Assembly (NCBI GenBank): GCA_027488935.1
Contig: JAIYAP010000070.1
Coordinates: 1-45,676, forward strand
Direction: 5' to 3'
From: Saprospiraceae bacterium
GTDB taxonomy: Bacteria; Bacteroidota; Bacteroidia; Chitinophagales; Saprospiraceae
Length of the DNA stretch: 45,676 bases
Shown: one piece after another, positions 43,657 to 45,676 of the stretch
Position numbering within the stretch: position 1 is the stretch's first letter
Layout of the letters: each line of letters starts with the position of its first letter
Notes under the pieces: generated by a model
What the model was told of the DNA's origin: nothing
Database searches by the model: none
The model's input: only the letters and a program-made list of their open reading frames with translations
Translations under genes and position numbers: made by a program

Positions 43657-43789
43657 GAACACCGAATATCGAACACCGAACACCGAATTTCGAAATAAGG
43701 GTGCGCTGCAATTGGCTTTTGGTAGTTGTTGAGCCAGAAGCAACGCGCCCCTTCGAAATTCGGTGTTCGGTGTTCGATATTCGATATTC
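43657..43789. repeat. MITE-like inverted-repeat element, copy A
   Basis: Arms of 38 bases (43657-43694 and 43752-43789) pair at 36 of 38 positions; both arms are built from GAACACCGAA and TTCGAA words. The 57-base core is itself partly paired (GGGTGCGCTGC with GCAACGCGCCC). The core starts ATAAGGGTGCGCTGC and is shared with copy C. The right arm ends 6 bases from the stop codon of the monooxygenase-like gene. There is no transposase frame inside. Confidence 0.75.
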
Positions 43790-43794
43790 TCCTT

Positions 43795-45366
43795 CTACTC
43801 CTTCACCACCTTCAAGCACCAAATCCCTTCTCCTTGCCGCACATGCAACACATACATGCCCGGCTCCAGCGATTGCACTGAAGTTCGGCTGCGCTGAAAA
43901 TTCTTTTCCCGCCATTGCCGCACCGTGCGGCCTTGCATATCCACTAAAATAAAATCCGTGATGCCATTGAACGGTGTTTCGGTGCGGACCTCCAGCACAT
44001 CCTGCACCGGATTCGGGAACACCTGAATCGCGTCTGTTTGCAACAAAACAGGCTTGGTGCTCGTCAGCAAGGTGCTGTCGAGGATGATATTTTCATCGCC
44101 GGGGGCATACACGGCCACCGTTGCGAAGAGATAAAGCATTTCGTCGGTCGTTCTTTCACCCCACTTTACGTCTTGTGGCGGGAAATTCGGGTTATCCGGG
44201 TTGTTTTCGGTATTGTCGTACACCACTTCTGCCCGCGATACCCGGTTACCGGCCAAACGCAAGGGTTTGCGCAGCGTGTACGTGCCTTGCCAGTAAAAAT
44301 CCCATTTTGGAATATCAATCAGCGGAATGGTATCGGTAAAACCTGGACGGTAAGAATAGGCCTTGAAAGATTTGCATACCACGTGTGCATGCGGTGTAAG
44401 GGAAAAAACAGACAGTGCAGCACCGCCCGTTAAGGCTGCGATCGGCAATTCGCCGATGAGCGTGCGTTCCGTATTGGCAGGGATTAAAAACGGCGGATTG
44501 ACCAGACCAAAAGACGAATCGGCGGCAACCAAAGCGCCATAATACAGTTCGCGGGGCGGGTTATTGGTCAATTTCAGGTTCACATGCGAGCCTTCATCGG
44601 TTTGATTAAGATGGCCTGGTGCAAAGTGCAGTTCGAGGATAAAATAGCCATTGGCCGGAATGCGGAAGCCAAACTTGGCAGGCAGCTTAATGGGCGTTCC
44701 GCCGGGCGTCCATTCGCCAATCAGCGATGCATTTTCGGTAATATCGCCCACCATACCGTTGGTTTTAAAGCCCGGCCCTGGATCCGCCTGATCGCGTAAA
44801 AGCGGTTCATTGGTTGGGTCGGTGTACAATACCATGTGGTGGATAATGGCATCGTTGCCCGGGACAATTTCAATTTCATTAAAAAACGCGTCCACACTCA
44901 CCCCGGTTGGAATGACAAAAGCGCGGTATTCATCCGTCCATTGTTGAATGGTATAGGCGGGTGTTTCGATCACCATATCCACGGCGGTCAGTTGGCTGCC
45001 GTTGACAAAATTGGGCAACGGTGGCGCTTGCGATAAGTCACCCGGCAATTGATCACCAGTAACCCATTCCGCAATTTTCTGAATTTGTGCATCGCTGAGG
45101 TAGTTTTCGTCTTTGAAATGGCGATAATCTGGATTTGCGCGCCAAGGCGGCATGTTGCGCGATTCGACCGCTGCCAGCACCGAGGCCGCGTTGTTCTTCG
45201 CATCCGACCAGGTTTCGAGCGGAAAATTACCCACGCCGCCCACGCGATGGCAGGTAACACAATGGTCGTACAAAATCGGGGCGATGTCGGTGGCCCAGGT
45301 GATCGTTTGGGCTTGCAATGCACCCATTGATGCCGTTAAAAAGACAATGAAGAGAGGTAGTTTCAT
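43795..45366 (-). CDS. Secreted cytochrome c / copper monooxygenase-like protein with type IX sorting domain
   Basis: The 523-residue protein has a signal peptide (MKLPLFIVFLTASMGALQAQ) and a class I-type cytochrome c domain (about 25-110) with CVTCH (Cys36, Cys39, His40) and a candidate axial Met72 in SRNMPPW. A domain resembling the copper type II ascorbate-dependent monooxygenase fold follows (about 125-425), with metal-ligand candidates His176/His177 (AIIHHMVLYTD), His247 (LELHFAPGH), His326/His328 (TPHAHVV) and Met410 (DEMLYLF). The last 75 residues (VFPNPVQDVLEVR ... WCLKVVKE) are a type IX sorting domain. The two redox domains suggest internal electron supply for an oxygenase exported to the surface; the substrate is unknown. 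Confidence 0.85.
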   Translation of the reverse strand: MKLPLFIVFLTASMGALQAQTITWATDIAPILYDHCVTCHRVGGVGNFPLETWSDAKNNAASVLAAVESRNMPPWRANPDYRHFKDENYLSDAQIQKIAEWVTGDQLPGDLSQAPPLPNFVNGSQLTAVDMVIETPAYTIQQWTDEYRAFVIPTGVSVDAFFNEIEIVPGNDAIIHHMVLYTDPTNEPLLRDQADPGPGFKTNGMVGDITENASLIGEWTPGGTPIKLPAKFGFRIPANGYFILELHFAPGHLNQTDEGSHVNLKLTNNPPRELYYGALVAADSSFGLVNPPFLIPANTERTLIGELPIAALTGGAALSVFSLTPHAHVVCKSFKAYSYRPGFTDTIPLIDIPKWDFYWQGTYTLRKPLRLAGNRVSRAEVVYDNTENNPDNPNFPPQDVKWGERTTDEMLYLFATVAVYAPGDENIILDSTLLTSTKPVLLQTDAIQVFPNPVQDVLEVRTETPFNGITDFILVDMQGRTVRQWREKNFQRSRTSVQSLEPGMYVLHVRQGEGIWCLKVVKE

Positions 45367-45391
45367 AAAAGTTGCTTAATTTTTAGTTGTA

Positions 45392-45399
45392 CAAATCTA
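45392..45399 (-). promoter_or_regulatory. Candidate -7 box (TAGATTTG) of the monooxygenase-like gene
   Basis: On the minus strand TAGATTTG matches TAnnTTTG and lies 26 bases before the ATG at 45366. No clear -33 element is seen. Confidence 0.4.
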
Positions 45400-45451
45400 T
45401 GACAGATAATACGGCGAGTACCCTAATGTTGGAGGAGAATATTTTTTAAAG

Positions 45452-45517
45452 GAATATCGAATTTCGAGCACCGAACACCGAATTTCGAAGTGGCGCGTTG
45501 CGTCGGGCTCAACAACC
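45452..45517. repeat. Inverted half copy of the element (copy B)
   Basis: The reverse complement reads GGTTGTTGAGCCCGACGCAA followed by CGCGCCACTTCGAAATTCGG, matching the right half of copy A with few changes. Its left half is missing. It sits next to copy C in the opposite orientation. Confidence 0.7.
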
Positions 45518-45535
45518 GCCGAAAGAACGCCGAAG

Positions 45536-45662
45536 GAACACCGAATTTCGAACACCGAACACCGAATTTCGAAATAAGGGTGCGCTGCCATCATCTTTTG
45601 GTAGGATGTTGAGCGAGGAGGAACGCGCTACTTCGAAATTCGGTGTTCGGTGTTCGATATTT
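45536..45662. repeat. MITE-like inverted-repeat element, copy C
   Basis: The left arm (45536-45573) and right arm (from 45632) have the same GAACACCGAA/TTCGAA structure as copy A and enclose a 58-base core. The core shares ATAAGGGTGCGCTGC, CTTTTGGTAG and GTTGAGC with copy A. It has the same orientation as copy A, so the two form direct repeats on either side of the monooxygenase-like gene. The right arm diverges at about 45662, near the window edge. Confidence 0.75.
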
Positions 45663-45676
45663 AGCGCTCGGCGCTC

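Noticed and set aside
43657-43915. Frames across copy A of the inverted-repeat element
   Set aside because: They read through the repeat and the antisense of the monooxygenase-like gene; there is no transposase signature.
45397-45594. Minus-strand open frame near the right edge
   Set aside because: It is formed by the inverted-repeat elements (recurring FEIRCSVFEIRCS-like words) and is not a plausible protein.

Overview
The window reads as ordinary chromosome of a member of the Bacteroidota, most probably a Saprospiria-type environmental bacterium. This is inferred from several signs seen here. There are three secreted proteins with Por/type IX secretion C-terminal sorting domains, a TonB-dependent receptor with an N-terminal STN domain paired with a DUF4249 lipoprotein, a PcrB-type geranylgeranylglyceryl phosphate synthase, DUF3127, few Shine-Dalgarno sites, and recurrent TAnnTTTG boxes (the Bacteroidota -7 element) just upstream of genes. 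No rRNA, tRNA, phage, transposase gene or CRISPR array was found. Base composition looks fairly even near 47 % GC by eye, except for a visibly AT-richer truncated acetyltransferase at the left end.

Layout. 1-4.5 kb: the tail of an unknown gene, a truncated GNAT gene, asnS, pcrB and a TlpA-like thioredoxin, all but the first on the minus strand. 4.7-9.4 kb: an outer-membrane barrel, then a tight minus-strand run (thioredoxin, VanY-like peptidase, redoxin, nadC, 2OG oxygenase), then a divergent DoxX-like gene. 9.4-12.8 kb: a minus-strand run of a DCC thiol oxidoreductase, an OppA-like solute-binding protein, DUF3127 and a tryptophan-repeat protein. 12.9-16.6 kb: cation/proton antiporter, a small four-helix membrane protein and hisS. 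16.6-20.5 kb: lipoprotein thioredoxin, WaaE-like glycosyltransferase, Omp85-like barrel, and a small secreted protein. 20.6-24.0 kb: the fused acyl-CoA mutase icmF. 24.1-28.0 kb: a prolyl-4-hydroxylase-like oxygenase, a methyltransferase and a VIT-domain surface protein.

28.2-31.7 kb holds the most interesting cassette. A membrane-anchored SGNH/GDSL hydrolase, a NodU/CmcH-type O-carbamoyltransferase, a 49-residue one-helix protein and an SxtJ-like three-helix membrane protein are translationally coupled and end in their own terminator. These are the same four kinds of protein as the sxtL-I-K-J block of the saxitoxin cluster, here without any toxin core genes. It looks like a free-standing envelope or glycan carbamoylation module.

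32.0-45.4 kb: a secreted protein combining dockerin-like and cohesin-like segments, mgsA, a cupin/OsmC/phoH operon, a divergent SAM-hydrolase-fold gene with purC and a YhhN-family gene, then the DUF4249/TonB-receptor pair and a secreted cytochrome c/copper monooxygenase-like protein. The intergenic spaces are unusually rich in repeats: 38-bp-armed inverted-repeat elements on both sides of the last gene, a GTTCCACGGAG palindrome in two copies, GGGTTCTACCC hairpin units, and GTGATGA/AGTTGATAGTTGTG-type short tandem repeats. Several of these sit at gene 3' ends, as terminators would.
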